A stretch of DNA of 64,000 bases, taken from an uncultured Prevotella sp. Its GTDB lineage: Bacteria; Bacteroidota; Bacteroidia; Bacteroidales; Bacteroidaceae. Location of the stretch: the NCBI GenBank assembly GCA_900315035.1, contig OMXO01000002.1, positions 1 through 64,000 of the forward strand, in the 5' to 3' direction. Positions 63,427-64,000 of the stretch are shown here, one piece after another. Under the pieces are notes generated by a model. That model did no database searches and had not been told where the DNA came from. It worked only from the letters and a program-made list of their open reading frames with translations. Made by a program: the position numbers and the translations under genes. Position 1 is the stretch's first letter; each line of letters opens with the position of its first letter.

Positions 63427-64000
63427 ATGAGACCTTATTCGAGTCAGGATATACCTTCCATCTATAGTCAGACTTTGGATTTTGCCAGTCAGCATGCTAA
63501 TGAGAGACACTGGCAAGAGACACTTGATGATGTGGAGGCGGCGGCTGTGTGGGCTTATCATTTTAGTTGGATCTATACTGACCCTAGGGCTGAACAAATG
63601 ATCAGGCTCGTGGCTGATGCGACTTTGAAGAAGGTGGAGGTGACTGATAAGTATGATGATCGTGTGGTCATGATTGATTCGTTTTGCTGGGATAATCATG
63701 GTCTGACACAACAGTATCTACGAGCGATGATGCAGAATGCAATGACCATCTTGTACATCTGTACATCGAACACGATTGATCAAGGGAGTGATATCTTGCA
63801 CGAACTAGGGCATTATGCGAAGGCTGAGGTCTTGTCATTCACTGATGTGAAGTTCAATCAAATAGAAAAATCTGAAAGGATGTGCGAGACCATCAGTCGG
63901 TTTGCACCTGCTCATCTATTTCTTCATATTTCTCCATGGGATAGTACTCCATTGCTTACTTGTCATGCGCTGAGCGGTGTCAATAAGTATAACATAAATA
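63427..64000 (+). CDS. N-terminal part of a putative glycosyltransferase, cut by the window edge
   Basis: An open frame of 191 codons runs from ATG 63427 (after GTCAGG) to the end of the window. It starts MRPYSSQDIPSIYSQTL and contains VVMIDSFCWDNHGLTQQYL and later LFLHISPWDSTPL. The His- and Asp-rich FxxxxGL pattern resembles the N-terminal half of Bacteroidales glycosyltransferase-like proteins, but no decisive donor-binding motif is in view. Its place in the polysaccharide operon supports a sugar-transfer role. Confidence 0.55.
   Translation, partial: MRPYSSQDIPSIYSQTLDFASQHANERHWQETLDDVEAAAVWAYHFSWIYTDPRAEQMIRLVADATLKKVEVTDKYDDRVVMIDSFCWDNHGLTQQYLRAMMQNAMTILYICTSNTIDQGSDILHELGHYAKAEVLSFTDVKFNQIEKSERMCETISRFAPAHLFLHISPWDSTPLLTCHALSGVNKYNIN

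Overview
The window looks like chromosomal DNA of a Bacteroidales bacterium, most likely Prevotella or a close relative. Supporting signs are the repeated promoter pattern (TTTG or TTG, about 20 bp, then TAnnTTTG), a UpxY-type antiterminator, a DUF4421 protein, an L-rhamnose cluster with an AraC-type regulator, SLBB-type polysaccharide export, and secreted GH67 and GH35 enzymes. No tRNA, rRNA, CRISPR array or intact insertion sequence was seen.

Layout. 0-5.2 kb: an AAA ATPase with a winged-helix tail, then an HU-like protein and a primase-helicase gene that diverge from a roughly 500 bp symmetric block of inverted 9-mer iterons enclosing two identical 18 bp palindromes. 5.2-12 kb: a damaged stretch. 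A rubredoxin-tailed gene, a low-molecular-weight phosphatase and dnaK each keep their first codons but have lost internal sequence. Between them lie an intact CDF transporter, a candidate structured small RNA, a decayed ATP-binding regulator and an intact RloA/RloB (AbiL-like) defence pair. 12-16.4 kb: a secreted protein of unknown function, and an apparent operon of a hypothetical gene, carboxynorspermidine dehydrogenase and recA.

16.5-23.6 kb: L-rhamnose catabolism (rhaD on one strand, rhaB-rhaA-rhaT on the other), NhaD and an AraC regulator. Both rha promoters carry the same 21 bp-spaced direct repeat at the same distance from the -7 box, which predicts the regulator's operator. 23.7-33.5 kb: four tandem paralogous sensor kinases and no response regulator. 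One has lost the phosphoacceptor His and another the ATP-binding Asn and second glycine box, so the two defects are complementary. 33.6-42.7 kb: housekeeping genes (frr, rsgA, S9 peptidase, aldose-1-epimerase-like, SPFH operon, DUF4421, mnmA). 42.8-47.2 kb: divergent alpha-glucuronidase and beta-galactosidase.

47.4-64 kb: a surface-polysaccharide locus with RmlC, two DegT/FdtB-type aminotransferases, an acyltransferase, UpxY, Wza-like and Wzz-like export proteins, a nucleotidyltransferase, a CDP-glycerol transferase-like enzyme, a Wzx flippase, two tandem FdtA-like ketoisomerases, an ATP-grasp ligase, a lipoprotein deacetylase and a partial gene at the edge. This suggests a polymer containing a dTDP-3-amino-6-deoxyhexose. 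A family of 17 bp palindromes at a strict 22 bp period lies in two convergent gaps, at 22.7 and 47.4 kb.
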